Positions 30,417 to 42,890 of a stretch of DNA of 64,000 nucleotides are shown one piece after another. This stretch comes from Tetradesmus obliquus (taxonomy: Eukaryota > Chlorophyta > Chlorophyceae > Sphaeropleales > Scenedesmaceae): positions 6,138,001 to 6,202,000 of the forward strand of contig CP126193.1 of NCBI GenBank assembly GCA_030272155.1. The letters run 5' to 3'. Both the position numbers and the translations under genes were made by a program. Position 1 is the stretch's first letter, and each line of letters opens with the position of its first letter. Below the pieces are notes generated by a model. The model worked only from the letters and a program-made list of their open reading frames with translations, did not search any database and was not told the origin of the DNA.

Positions 30417-33400
30417 CTAGGCCACATTTAGAGAGAAGCCCACGCTGGGAGCTACCTTGTTCACATTCAGCGCGTCCAGCCCGCAGCTGAGTGCAAGCTG
30501 CCCCATGCCTGGCACCGCCTGCTGGTACAGCAGCGACAGCAGCCCTGACTGGTCAACGCGAGCCTTCAGCAGGCCGCCGCTGTCGAGGCGGCGCGCAGCA
30601 CCCAAGGACAGCGCATAGCTGTGGTCTGGCGTGTTGCCTGCAGACAGATGCACAGACACATGGCAGGTGTGGATGATCAGTGCTGAAGCAGCAGAGCAGG
30701 TGAGTTGAATGGATGCGGATGGGAAGATGTGAGCGCTAGGGACAGCGTCCAGCTGCGGCCTAAGGTGGTGCCTGCAAGCATCAAGCACAGCGCTTGGACT
30801 GTCAGCGCACGCCTCAAGCAGACCGTCGCGATCGAGGCGGCACGCTGCACCCAGGCTGAGGGCGTAGCTATGGTCGGGCGTGTTGCCTGCGAGGGCAGTT
30901 GCAGATGAGAGATATGCAATGCAGTGGTATGATCAATGCAGAGGCAGGTTGTGACAATTGTTGAAAGGTGCACAGCAGTGCAAAGCACCTAATGTCCGTC
31001 AGGCGCTGTTCTGCACCGTAAACATGCACACACCTGTGTAACAGCTCGTGTACATGTACATGCACGCATCGTAGCTTAGGATCTAACTAAAGATGCACCT
31101 TCGCTTGCTCAACCTTGCTCAACCTCAACCCTGAACAGCGCACCTGGTGGCGCCAGTGGCAGGCTGTACTCAGCTGCCAGGCTGGTCTCGCCTCCATGCA
31201 GCAGCTGGTGGAAGCTCAGCGTGGCGGTGCGCGCTGCAGCGCTGCTGCTGCTGCTGCCAGGTGCGTTGTCAGTCACCACCACACCCACCTGCAAGAGGCA
31301 GCAGCGGGCACACCGCAGCAAGAGCAAAGGCAGCAGCAGCAGCAGCAGCAGCAGCAGGTGCAGCAAACGGTGAGCAGTTGTTGGCAGTACAAATATGCTG
31401 CTGCAGTTGTGCACTGCTGCACGCGCAAGCAACTGGCGCTATGAATGCCCCAAAGTCAATGAGCAGGCTGCAACTCACAAACCCTCACTGTCATGCAGCT
31501 GCATTCACGCACACCTTCCATCTCCCTCACCTGCTGCCCTGACAGCCCCCCAACCACGCCCTTCCCTCCTTCCTCTGCCACCATGCGTGTATATGTAGCC
31601 CCCAGGCTCCACTGGCTGAGCTTGCCGCTGGAGCCATCTGCTGCCACCGTGGCACCCATTCCCCACCCTTTTTAATCGAAAAAGACGCTTAGCGTCTGTA
31701 GCCTACAGTGTGGGACAACCAGAACTTGTGAATGCAAACAGCTGCATTCATGCACACTGCCATCCTCACAAGTCAACAATGCTCACCTGCTGCCCTGACA
31801 GCCCGCCAACCACGCCCTTGCCTCCCTCTTCTGCCACCATGCGTGTATACGTAGCTCCCAGGCTCCACTGGCTGAGCTTGCCGCTGGCGCCATCTGCTGC
31901 CACCTTTGCGCCCAGCACGCAGGGGCCTGCACTGGTCGTGGCTGACAGCTCGGCCTTAGGCGGGGCTGAGAGGGGCTTCGCAGGATCCGCAGGTGTGGCT
32001 ACAGCCCTGCAGAACAAGGGAACAGATGTGGGTGTCACGAAGCGTGAGCGGCGTTTGGATGTGAGAGTGCGTGAGCGGTGGCCGACAGCTCGGCCTTGGG
32101 GGGGGGCTGAGAGGGGTTTAGCAGGATCAGCTGGCGTGGCCACAGCCCTGTAAACGCAGAGCAATATTGAATGTGGATGTTTAAATAAATGTTTTGTGAA
32201 ATTCTCTCAGTGCATGGATGTGAGGGACCCATGCGCTGCTGGTGGCTGACAGCTCTGCCTTAGGGGGCGCTGACAGGGGCTCTGAGGGGTCCGCTGGCGT
32301 GGCCAGCCCTGCAAGGTTTGCAACAAATGTATTTCGGTTCAAACTGTTGCACCAGTGAAATGCGGCCCATGAATGAGGGAAGTACGCAGCCTTTTGAGCG
32401 CAATCACATCAAGGAGTGGTCAAAGGTGTTTTTTTGGTGTTGATCCTTGCAATGCAACCCCCAGCTGCTGCGGTGCAGTTGGTGTGGCTAGGGTCAGACG
32501 TGCACATGTGAGGAGCACTGAGGGCCTCACGTTGTCCACAGTCAACAGTAATTCTAGTCAGTGCAGCGTATGAACAGAACAGTTGCAGCCATTCCAGTAT
32601 CACCTCATGTAAGAGAGACAGCATAGGTACACAGATTGCTGCAATCCAACCATTATCAGCTGCCGTGTAGTGGTTGCTGTGTTACAGCTGTCTATCGAAG
32701 TGTGGCACGTGAAGTACTGCCACACACTGATAGACAGCTGTAAACGCAGCACTCGGCAACAAATCAGACACGGCGAGAGTAATGCTCGAACGTATTGCAA
32801 AACTACGTATAGCTACAAAGTTTCATGCATCCTCCTTGCAGAATGCAGAATGTGAAGCTGTCAAGGGTCAAACACGCTCCACCCACCTGAGGCGTGCAGA
32901 GGGCGTCACATAGTCAACAGTGACTGACTGTGCCGGCGGCTGGCTCAGCAGCGGCGGCGTGCTGGTGATGGTGGCCTGCAGGCCTGGCACCCTAAACAGG
33001 TTGCTGAGGGTGGCGCTGCCTGCAATCATGAAAAACATGCAGGAAATGGGGCAGGGCAGAGCTGGATGGTCAGAAAAGCATGTTCTGATGATGGTGGCCT
33101 GCAGCCCTGGCACCCTGAACAGGTTGCTGAGGGTGGCGCTGCCTGCAGTGTTGACAACAGCATTGGCAGGGCAGGGCAGAGCAGGTTGGATGACATGGAA
33201 AGCTGTTAGGTTGATGATGGTGGCCTGCAGGCCCGGCACCCTAAACAGGTTGCTCAGCGTTGCGGAGCCTGCAGTTAACAACAAATGCAGGAAAAGGGGC
33301 AGGGCAGGGCTGGATGGTCAAAAAACACTGTACTGGAGAGGCTGCAGGCCCGGCACCCTGAGCAAACAGGTTGCTCAGCGTGGCGCTGCCTGCGGTTTTA

Positions 33401-35645
33401 CAAGGGCATAGGCGGGGCGGGGCAGGGCTGGAAGATGTGGACATGCACTGTGCTGGTGAGGGTGGCCTGCACCGGCTCAGCGACTCTGAAAAGCTTGCTG
33501 AGCGTGCCAGGTCCTGCGGTTTTGCAGGCACAGGTGGCAAGGCACAGCACAGAGTAGGGCAGTCGGTAATATCTTGTGTTACAGCCCATGCTTGCTGCGA
33601 GAAATCAAGACTTGACATCAAAACAAATGGCTGCGGCAGCGGCTGAGTGTCAGAAATGTTAGCGGATGTGCAAGCTCACTCCCTCTACTCATACGCTGCA
33701 GCATACACTGTTGCTGCTGTGCACTGCATACATTCATGCTGCTCGCCATGCACTTCTGATAGCAGACACATGCCGTCGCCAGCAGCAGTGCCATGCGGTT
33801 CTTAAGCTTCACTGGCCACACACACCAGATGCAACATGCCAGCCAAGAGCAGTAGAAATGGCGCTGAACACGCATGCGCTACACACGCAGCACTTGCCCT
33901 ATGAGTGGTGTGCAGACTGCTGCTGGGTGGTGGCTATGCTCGGTCCTGTGCACATGTGCACGACTGTTGGTCACATGTTGGTCACTGTTGGTCACATGTG
34001 GATGTAACATATGTTGGCAGCAAGTGTGACGCCATACTGTCAAGTGGAAGCTGTAGAAGATCCTGTCAATGTGGAGGTTGTTGTTTATGACAACATCATC
34101 AGCATCCACAGGACCTCCCACAGTCCAACTATTCTGCTCTGTGCAGCGTCATACAGTACTGTATCATGCGACACGCATGCACACACCTCCAGGCATTCCA
34201 AACGGTGTGCGTCAATCAAGAATTTAACAACGCAGCAGCAAAATTAAGTGACCTTGCAGGCCGTACCTGTCACAAAGCCACCTGCGCCATATATGAGATT
34301 GCTGCTGGGCCATTGGATTGCAGTCACCGCAGCAGACACACAGCAGACTAAGGTGTACTGGCAAAGCATGTCAGCCGCCGCACCTGTGACAGAGCCGCCT
34401 GCGCGAAAGATGCCCATCAGCATGAGGTCGGCGCTGGGGATGTAGAATGTCGATCGCAAGAATTCACATCGCAAGGATCCATATCTCAACAGCGCAAAAA
34501 GGAGATGATAGGGCCGCACCTGTGACCAAGCCGCCTGCGCCAAAGATGCCCATCAGCATGAGGTCGGCGCTGGGGATGTAGATGGTCAATCGCAAGAATT
34601 CACGTCGCAAGGATCCATGTCTCAACAGCGCAAAAAGGAGATGATAGGGCCGCACCTGTGACCAAGCCGCCTGCACCAAAGATGCCCATCAGCATGAGGT
34701 CGGCGCTGGGGATGTAGATGGTCAATCGCAAGAATTCACGTCGCAAGGATCCATATCTCAACAGCGCAAAAAGGAGATGATAGGGCCGCACCTGTGACCA
34801 AGCCGCCTGCGCCAAAGATGCCCATCAGCACGAGGTCGGCGCTGGGGATGTAGATGGTCAATCGCAAGGATTCACATCGCAAGGATCCATATCTCAACAG
34901 CGCAAAAAGGAGATGATAGGGCCGCACCTGTGACCAAGCCGCCTGCGCCAAAGATGCCCATCAGCATGAGGTCGGCGCTGGGGCTGTGAATGGTCAATCG
35001 CAAGGATTCACATAAGGATCCAAATCTCAACAGCGCAAAAAGGAGTCTTCTAGGGCCGCACCTGTGACCGAGCCGCCTGCGCCAAAGATCCCCATCAGCA
35101 TGAGGTTGGTGCTGGGGCTGTAGATTGTTGTCAGGGAGGGCGCCACCACGCCTGACTGGCTGACTGCAGCCTTGATGTTGAGGATGACGCCATCAGCTGT
35201 CACCGTGTTGGCCTTGACCTGCAGCAGCAGTGGTGGCAGCAGCAGCAGCAGCAGCAGGAGCAGCAGGAGCAACAGCATGGAAAGCAGTGTAGAGTGTGGC
35301 AGCATTCAGGACGCTTCAAAATGGGTGCAATGCACATATGCGTATGAGGTGTTCATGCAGCAGTGCATCTTGAGCAACTGCAGCAACCAGGTGCATATTT
35401 GCCACTAGAAAGGTCGCTGTAAAGTGGGGGGGATGCAACTGCTGCAGCTGTTCACAGTGTGGAGTGTTTGATGCCTGCTGCTGCTGCTGCTGGTGGTGCT
35501 GCTGCTGGTATCGCTGCCGCTGCACAGCAGCGGCACCTACCTGGGTCACGCCAGGGGCGAATGCGCCATCTCCTGCCACGTCACCATACAGCACGGTTCT
35601 TGCTGCCTTCGTCAGATCCGTGAAGGCTGGAATTGCCAGCGACAT
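30417..35645 (-). CDS. VDAC: Mitochondrial outer-membrane porin (VDAC)
   Basis: A voltage-dependent anion channel: a beta-barrel that lets metabolites such as ATP and ADP cross the outer mitochondrial membrane. Exons: 35645-35541, 35218-35062, 33019-32887, 32006-31787, 31288-31144, 30637-30417; 326 residues in phase, somewhat longer than the usual ~280. The N-terminus (MSLAIPAFTDLTKAARTVLY) fits the porin N-terminal helix. The tail has the eukaryotic-porin pattern: SYALSLGAARRLDSGGLLKA, VDQSGLLSLLYQQ, then LDALNVNKVAPSVGFSLNVA. Middle strands (SQWSLGATYTRM, TATLSFHQLL) alternate as in barrel strands but are diverged. Introns contain arrays copying the edges of exons 2, 3, 4 and 6. A SAM/Tom40-type protein is an alternative I consider unlikely because of the C-terminal porin block. 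Confidence 0.85.
30811..30895 (-). repeat. Copy of VDAC exon 6 5' edge
   Basis: It repeats the acceptor and about 70 bases of exon 6 (NTPDHSYALSLGAA block) 250 bases upstream of the true exon. The frame is intact for ~25 codons, so it could act as a decoy acceptor. Confidence 0.88.
31537..31670 (-). repeat. Copy of VDAC exon 4 3' half with donor
   Basis: About 130 bases repeat the exon 4 end (SQWSLGATYTRMVAEEGGKG block), 240 bases downstream of the real one. It is almost full quality and ends in CAG/GTGAGG. The coding strand would encode the same peptide with few changes. Confidence 0.9.
32066..32312 (-). repeat. Two copies of VDAC exon 4 5' edge
   Basis: Copies of the acceptor plus ~80 exon bases (TPADP, LSAPPKAELSAT block) lie at about 32155-32066 and 32312-32225, upstream of the true acceptor at 32006. 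The nearest copy has lost the clean acceptor. Confidence 0.85.
32673..32752. repeat. Long imperfect inverted repeat (foldback) in VDAC intron 3
   Basis: Arms at about 32674-32707 and 32718-32751 are complementary, with near-perfect pairing over ~26 bases (TTACAGCTGTCTATC against GATAGACAGCTGTAA) and a ~10-base loop. It is unlike the exon-derived arrays and codes for nothing obvious. It may be a small foldback transposon or a hairpin RNA. Confidence 0.8.
33070..33530 (-). repeat. Four copies of VDAC exon 3 5' edge
   Basis: Units near 33122, 33250, 33370 and 33496 repeat the acceptor and ~45 exon bases (SATLSNLFRVPGLQATI block) of exon 3 (true start 33019). Period is about 120-128 bp. Similarity declines with distance; the farthest is rearranged. 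Confidence 0.9.
34381..35060 (-). repeat. 136-bp tandem array copying the VDAC exon 2 3' edge
   Basis: Units begin at 34381, 34517, 34653, 34789 and 34925, exactly 136 bp apart; the true exon edge is at about 35060. Each holds ~55 exon bases (LMLMGIFGAGG-VTG block), a GTGCGGCCC donor and ~80 intron bases. The internal copies are almost identical. A further diverged copy lies at 34264-34300. Confidence 0.95.
35472..35530 (-). repeat. Sense-CAG run after the VDAC exon 1 donor
   Basis: On the VDAC sense strand this is CAG/CAC-rich, starting ~20 bases past the donor. The same intron ends in a sense-CTG run (35222-35272) next to the acceptor, so the two intron ends carry complementary repeats. 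Confidence 0.8.
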
Positions 35646-37412
35646 CGTGATGAAATCGTGCTTCCAGTTCCTTCGGGAGCGTGCTGCTGTGTTTCTCCGC
35701 TTATACAGTAATAAAGCTCGCTGAGGTACACTCAATCATATGCAGCCTGCTTTTACAACTTGCGAACGTTACCTCCTCTTGAGTCTGCGCTGCATGTCAT
35801 TGCCTGAGGCAGTGTGACGCGAACCTAGGACCCGCCAATGGGACCGCTTCCGGTAGACGATGCTGTTTGACGGCAAGATAAGTTGACAACAAACGTAGAT
35901 TAAGAGAGTTTCTCTGTTATGACTGCAAGAAGGACTGCCTGCACCTTCGTGCGCAGGCCTCGACAATCAGCAGCGAAGATTACTGTCAGGATGAGAGCCC
36001 CGCAGAACGTTTGCTGTGTTCCATATACTGAGATCGTCGAGTGATTACTAATGAATATCTGTGGGGCGGGGGATTCGCCTGCGGGGGAGTGTTAACATCC
36101 ACATATGGGCACACCACGTGGGGCGTTTCCTTGCATGCCTGCAGGCTGCAGTGCCACTCAGTGCTGTGCAGTGCAGTGCGCCACAGGCGTGCTGCATGGC
36201 CGGATTTAAGCATAAACCACATGTAACTGAGCCATGTTACCGTCAGTACAGAACAACAGCGTAGCAGCAGACTCCCAGTGCTGTGAAACCCTTAGTGCGT
36301 GGTGCAGGGCTGCAGGGTTGTTTGCACCCCCTTGTACCTGCACCATAATCCCAACGCACAAAACCCATCCCATATCCGCAAACAACCACACTCAAGTGCT
36401 CGATTAGTATACAATAAACATCCGGGGTCTGAAAGGCACATGGCGATCAGAGCTGGCGCAAAAAAACAGGAACATGGATGTCTGTCACTAAAAATTCATA
36501 CTGGTGTGCACGTGTCACAAGGGTCAGCTGGGCAGCGCTCAGCCAGCTGGCTGAGCACTGCAGTGCCTGAAACCTGGTTCATGCCCTGAAGCAGATGCAT
36601 TTGATGATAAGCCAGTGAAGCTTGATAAGTAATGCACGTGCTGTGACGCGCCGCACTATAAGATGTCAGAGGAAAAGCAAACCGTGCTGTCCAAACAGTA
36701 TGTGCGTGTAACTACACCAACACTTGCCTCTAAAACAGTTACTGTATACAAACAAAGCCTGCGCAGCTGCATCATTTTTTGCACCAGCCAACCATTATGC
36801 AGCATGCGCTGCTTGCCCCAATTTGGGAGCTGCTTCCCCGCAGGCGGTGCGGCACACAGATCGCACGTGCTGCTTCCTTGATGCCCACACGACACACACA
36901 CGGTAACCGCCAAAGCCCTACATCAGTACCAGCACTGATAATGCTCCTGCCGCCGGCACGTACTGCATGCATTTTGCCTTGCCTGAAGTTGATGCAGTTC
37001 AACAGGATGCATGCCAGTTTCCCAGAGTCCATTGCAGCCACACTCCGCACCCAAACAAATTGCAGCAAGTGCTTCAACAATCACCGACAAAAACACCAAA
37101 CACTTTCCGTGACACCCGCTCCTGCAGCCATTGTGCAGCCCAGATCTGCGGCCATCTGATCAGCAAACAAGTAAAACCCAGGGCGGCACAACCCAGCCGT
37201 GCCCAGCTGCTTGCAACTCTGCTGTGAAGTGGCTGCTCACAGCACCACGCGAGCATGAATGAAATGCAGAACGCTTCATATGTGATCAAACATAGTACTG
37301 CATGGCAATGCCCAGCATTGCTTGCCATGCACACGGCACCTGCACATGCAAGTGCAGGTCATCAGCACACACACTGTTGCTCAGCATGCATGAGCATGGA
37401 GTGGACCGATGC
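35646..37412. other. Intergenic: VDAC 5' flank and hydrolase 3' flank
   Basis: About 1.8 kb separate the VDAC start (minus) from the double-hydrolase stop (minus). On the minus strand TATAAG lies at about 35705-35700, 55-60 bases before the VDAC ATG, and could be its TATA element. I see no coding region with family similarity. Confidence 0.5.
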
Positions 37413-38054
37413 TCAGCTGCTGCTTAGTGCAGCAGCGACAGTATCTGCATCTGCCGTCCAGCCCACAATGCCGCCCTGAGCAGTCACCATCTGCAGCACC
37501 GCTGCCTTGAAAGCAGGGAAGTAGCTGCCGGTTGCATCAGACACCAGCAGGCACTCAAAGCCCCTGTCATTGGCCTCTCGCATGGTGGTCTGCACACACA
37601 CCTCGGTTGTGACACCTGCAGCGCAGCAGGCAGGCAGGCAGGCAGGCAGGCAGGCTGGGGCTGAGCTGCATACACGCACATGACGTCAATACCCAACCGC
37701 GCTGTGCGCCAGCCATACTTCAGCAAATCTTCTCTCACTAACTAGAAGAACAGCAGAGGCGATGGCATCAACATGAACAGTTCAACACGGCTTATATACA
37801 AAGCTGTCCGCACCTGCAACCAGCAGGTGGCTGATGCCCCTGCTGCGCAGCCAGGCCTCCAGTTGCATCTCCTGCATGTAGTACTACTGCTCAAACGACC
37901 AACACTATGGTTCAAACAGCCCAAAAAGAACAGCCAAAGACGGGTCAAACCGCACCTGAGATCAGCAGGTGGCTGATGCCCCTGCTGTGCAGCCAGGGCT
38001 CCAGGTCAGTCGCGTAGAAGGCTCCCTTGCCAGGCTTGTACAGCAGCTTCTCAC

Positions 38055-38098
<44 letters not shown>

Positions 38099-41000
38099 AC
38101 CCAGCCTCAGGACAACATCCTTCAGTGACCAGGGTACCCTTCCGGACCCTCGGGTATGGTAGGGATGGTAGGAGGCGTGGAGGCGCATGTGGTATCCTCA
38201 TCGCCACACACGTCCCCTTCCTTATCTTGCGCGGGTGTCAAGTGTGAACACACCACGCATAGCTCCCCTTCCTTAACTTGCGCGGGTGTTAAGTGTGAAC
38301 ACACCACGCATAGCTCATTCATTCATTCATTCATTCATTCACGTCCCCTTCCTTAACTTGCGCGGGTGTTAAGTGTGAACACACCACGCATAGCTCATTC
38401 ATTCATTCATTCATTCATTCATTCATTCATTCATTCATTCATTCATTCATTCATTCATTCATTCATTCATTCATTCATTCATTCATTCATTCATTCATTC
38501 ATTCATTCATTCATTCATTCATTCATTCAGTCAGTCAGTCAGTGACCAACAACTTGAAGCATGGTAGCCAGAAGCGTACTCGTTGCAGCGTATATCGCTC
38601 GTGCTACAGTTAAAGATTCCACCCAGAGCACAGCATTCAGCACAAGCAGGGGACGCAAACGCTGGATGCAGTGCAGATACAAGCAGCTCGCCAAGATCTT
38701 GCTGCTGCTGCTGCTGGTGCTGCTGCTGCTGCAAATGCTGCTTGTGCTGCTGCTGCTGTTGCGGCAGTTACCTTTCACCGCCAGATTGCTTCTACTGCTG
38801 CTGCCACCACGGCTGCTTCCACACTCCAGACCCCAAATTATGCTGCTGCCGCTGCTCATTTCAACTGGAGCCACCTCATCCACAATGCCGGTTCCCGGCT
38901 TCCCCTGACCAGTATGCGCCCCATGGCCCCTGCCGCCTCAATGCGCAGCTCCTCGGGCAGGTTGCCCAACCTTTGTGCTGATGCTGCTGTTACGGCTGCC
39001 GTTACCGTCGAAAAGCAAACTGCTGTGCTGCTGCTTCTGTCCATATCTGGATGAAAGGTCCTGCTGCTCCCCCTCACCTCAACTGGCGCCACCTCATCTA
39101 CAACGCCGTTGCCAGGCTCGCCCCTAACTAAGTTGCGCCCCATGGCGCCAGCTGCGCCAATGCACCGCAGAGCACAGGCCTTAACAACGGTCCTTGTGCT
39201 GTTGCCACTGCTGTGACTGTCTGGAAGCAAACTGCTGTGCTGCTGCTTCCCTTAAACAGGCAAAGCGTCCTGCTGCTGCTGCTGCTGCTTCTCCCCCTCA
39301 CCTCAACCGAAGCCACCTCATCCACGATGCCATTTCCTGGCTCCCCTCTGATCGTGATGCGCCCCATGGCCCCTACTGCCCCTTGCAACTGCAGCTACTG
39401 TTCAACATCCTGCTGCTGCTGCTGCTGCTGCTCCCCCTCACCTCAATCGGAGCCACCTCATCTACAATGCCATTGCCAGGCTCCCCTCTGACCAGAATGC
39501 GCCCCATGGCCCCTACTGCTCCAATGCGCAGCTCCTCAGGCAGGTTACCCCTGCAGGCCTTTGCGGGGTGCAGGTCAGACAGGTCTGCCTTGTGTGCCTC
39601 CATGGTGTGCACCACTGCTATGCCCGCTGCGCGGCAGGCTGCCAGCAGCTTGGCTGCAGGGGGCAGGCAGGCCTGCAGGAAAGAGCAGGACAGCAGGCAG
39701 GTAGGTCAGGCAGGCAGGCAGCGGATGAAGCCAACAGCAGCTTGGCTGCAGAGCCAAGTCAGGCCTGCAAGCAGGGACAGCAACATGCAGCAGGCGGGTG
39801 CAGCAAATAGGCAGCACCAGCGTGCAAGTCAGACAGGTCTGCCTTGTGCGCTTCCATGGTGTGCACCACTGCGATGCCTGCTGCGCGGCAGGCTGCCAGC
39901 AGCTTGGCTGCAGGGGGCAGGCAGGCCTGCAGGGCAGCGAAGGGCGGCAGGCGAGCAGGCAGCCAAAGGTTCACCACTCTTCATCCTTGTCAACAATCCT
40001 CACATAGGAGGCCTCACATGCATCAAGCAGCAGCAGCAGCGCAAAGAGAAGCACACACCACGCTGCAGTCCCACTTCACATCATCTCAAAGATGTATCCT
40101 TCGTCCTCTGCCCCCTCACCTGTAGCTGGCTCAGGTCCTGCCCAGGGCCGCTCCAAGGCCCCCCTCAAGCAGAAAGCCCTTCTGGAAGTCAACCATGACC
40201 AGCGCTGATCAACACAACTAAAATTGTCTTACACCACCCGCAACACATGCAAGTCACAGCCACACAGCACAAATTACACCAATAATCGCCTGAGCATGCA
40301 GCAGCAGCAGCACAAACAGGAGCATTTGTCATATTAGAGTCAAACGTTCCTCCTTATACTCATACCCTCACCTGCAGGTGGCTCAGGTCGTTGCCCAGGG
40401 CACCACCAAAGCCTCCCTCACACAAAAAGTCCTTCTGAAAGTCAATCATGACCAGTGCTGCCTTGCGCAGTGGCAGGCTGTACGCATACGGCTGCGCAGG
40501 CACCTCCACCGTCACGTCTCTGGCAGGAACGCTTGCAGGAACGCTTGCAGGAACGCTTGCAGGAAGGCTTGCAGGAACGCTTGCAGCAGCAGATGCCGTG
40601 TCCAGGCCGTTCGGCTGTGCAGCTGCAGGACTGCTCTTGCTGCTGCTGACTTTGGTGAGTGCATGCATGAGTGCGGTGGAGTCTGCAACTGCGCCAAAGA
40701 CACCTCCCTGCTTCTGCACCATACTGATGGCTGCTGCGTGGTTGGCAGGATCAGTCGCAGCTGTGCAGTCTGCAGGCAGCACAAGGCATGAGCAGCAGCA
40801 CTTGTCTGCAGCAAGATTGTGTGACAATGGTTTGACGGCAGCTCTATCGGTATGCCTGAAGCCCTGAGCACAGAGACATGTTGCTAGGTAGATAGGCATC
40901 TCAGCCACCAGCTGCACCAGCTCGATCAACATGCGTGCTGCCAGCGCACATGCTAGCAGTGTAACAAGTTTTTGATCAACATGCGTGCTGCCAGCGCACA

Positions 41001-41258
41001 TGCTAGCAGTGTGGCATTTTTTTGATCAACATGCGTGCTGCCAGCGCACATGCTAGCAGTGTGGCAGTTTCTCAACAGCGCTTCACATGAAGCCATGCAT
41101 ATGTGATCCCTGCGTGCACACATTACTACTGTCGCAGAGGTAATCATGACAGCAGCTGCCAACAATAACTGGGTGTGCTGCGAGCTCACCAGTCAGCAGC
41201 AGACACTCGTAGCCCCTGTCATTGGCCTCACGCATGGTGGTGTGCACACACCTGCGGC

Positions 41259-41297
<39 letters not shown>

Positions 41298-41878
41298 GAA
41301 GAGCGCAATCAGTCTGCGCCTCTGTTAGCAGCTGAAGGCAGCAGTCACCACAACAATGCTGTGTGGCTGGCACACCTTTCCTGGCAAGCTGGGCCAAACG
41401 CTGGCTGGTGTACAACTGTGCATCTTTGCAACTGCTTATCTTTGCAACTGCTTATGCACCCTGCCACGACATGAAGCACAAGCGGCAGCAAATCAAAGCT
41501 GCCAGCAGACGGTGTGCTGCTGCTCACACATCTGTGGTGACTCCAGCCAGGATGATGTTGCGGATGCCTCTGCAGCGCAGCATGAGGTCCAGGTCTGCAC
41601 CACAGGGCAGCAACAAGCAGCACAGCAGCACATCAATAACTCAGTTACTTACACGTGTTCCATGTGTTACGGAACCATCTGTAACGGAACCAAGCAGCAG
41701 CAAACCAACGAGGCAGAGAGCACAAGCAATCAATTCAGGACAGCTAGGTAGCTCAGGCAGGGACTAAAGAGCAAGTTGCGCGGCAGACGGGCGGCGCTGC
41801 GCACCTGTCGCGCAGAAGGATCCTTTGCCTGGCTTGTCAATGACCACCTCTCCCTCCAGCGGCGCCAGCTCCTGCAGG

Positions 41879-41929
<51 letters not shown>

Positions 41930-42190
41930 CAGAAGTTGAACACACAGCAGCTGCAACTGGCAGGCACATTGTGCTGTGACCAACAAATGGATGATCCTGA
42001 GACGCTCATGCCATGCCGGCCTCATCAGTTGGTCAAACATTGGTCAAACCCTGGTTAAACTTTGGTCAAACGTGAACTAGGGTGCAGCAGCGTACGGCGT
42101 ACCTCGATGATCTCCCAGCCTGGCTCCCCCCTCACCAGCAGCCTGCTGCCTGAGGGGCCTGCCTCGCCAATGGCGGCACCTGGCAGCAAT

Positions 42191-42233
<43 letters not shown>

Positions 42234-42522
42234 CCAGGTGACAGCCACGTATGCGTCCTCACAACAGTGCTTCTTTGACATGCATCAGCAGCTCGACCAA
42301 AGCTATCCACAGCTTCAGTTCTGCAGCAAGACATACCCCAGGTGAGCCAGGCCACTGCAGAAGCATAGGGCAGCCATGGTGCCTCAGCTCTCACCGATCT
42401 GCTTTGAGCGCCAGTGCTTGTTTGCGGGAAGGTCGCTCAGGTCGGGCCTGTGGCCCTCGCGAGTGTGCATGACAGTGAATCCACCAGCACGGCATGCAGC
42501 CAACACACGCCTGCAACAGCAG

Positions 42523-42566
<44 letters not shown>

Positions 42567-42849
42567 TTAGTGCATACTTTGTGTGTGCATGACAGTGAAG
42601 CCACCCGCACGGCATGCAGCCAACACACGCCTGCAACAGCAGCCAGCAGCAGCAGCAGCAGCAGCAGCAGCTTAGTGCATACTTTGTGTGTGCATGACAG
42701 TGAATCCACCAGCACGGCATGCAGCCAACACACGCCTGCAACAGCAGCCAGCAGCAGCAGCAGCAGCAGCAGCTTAGTGCATACTTTGTGTGTGCATGAC
42801 AGTGAATCCACCAGCACGGCATGCAGCCAACACACGCCTGCAACAGCAG

Positions 42850-42890
<41 letters not shown>

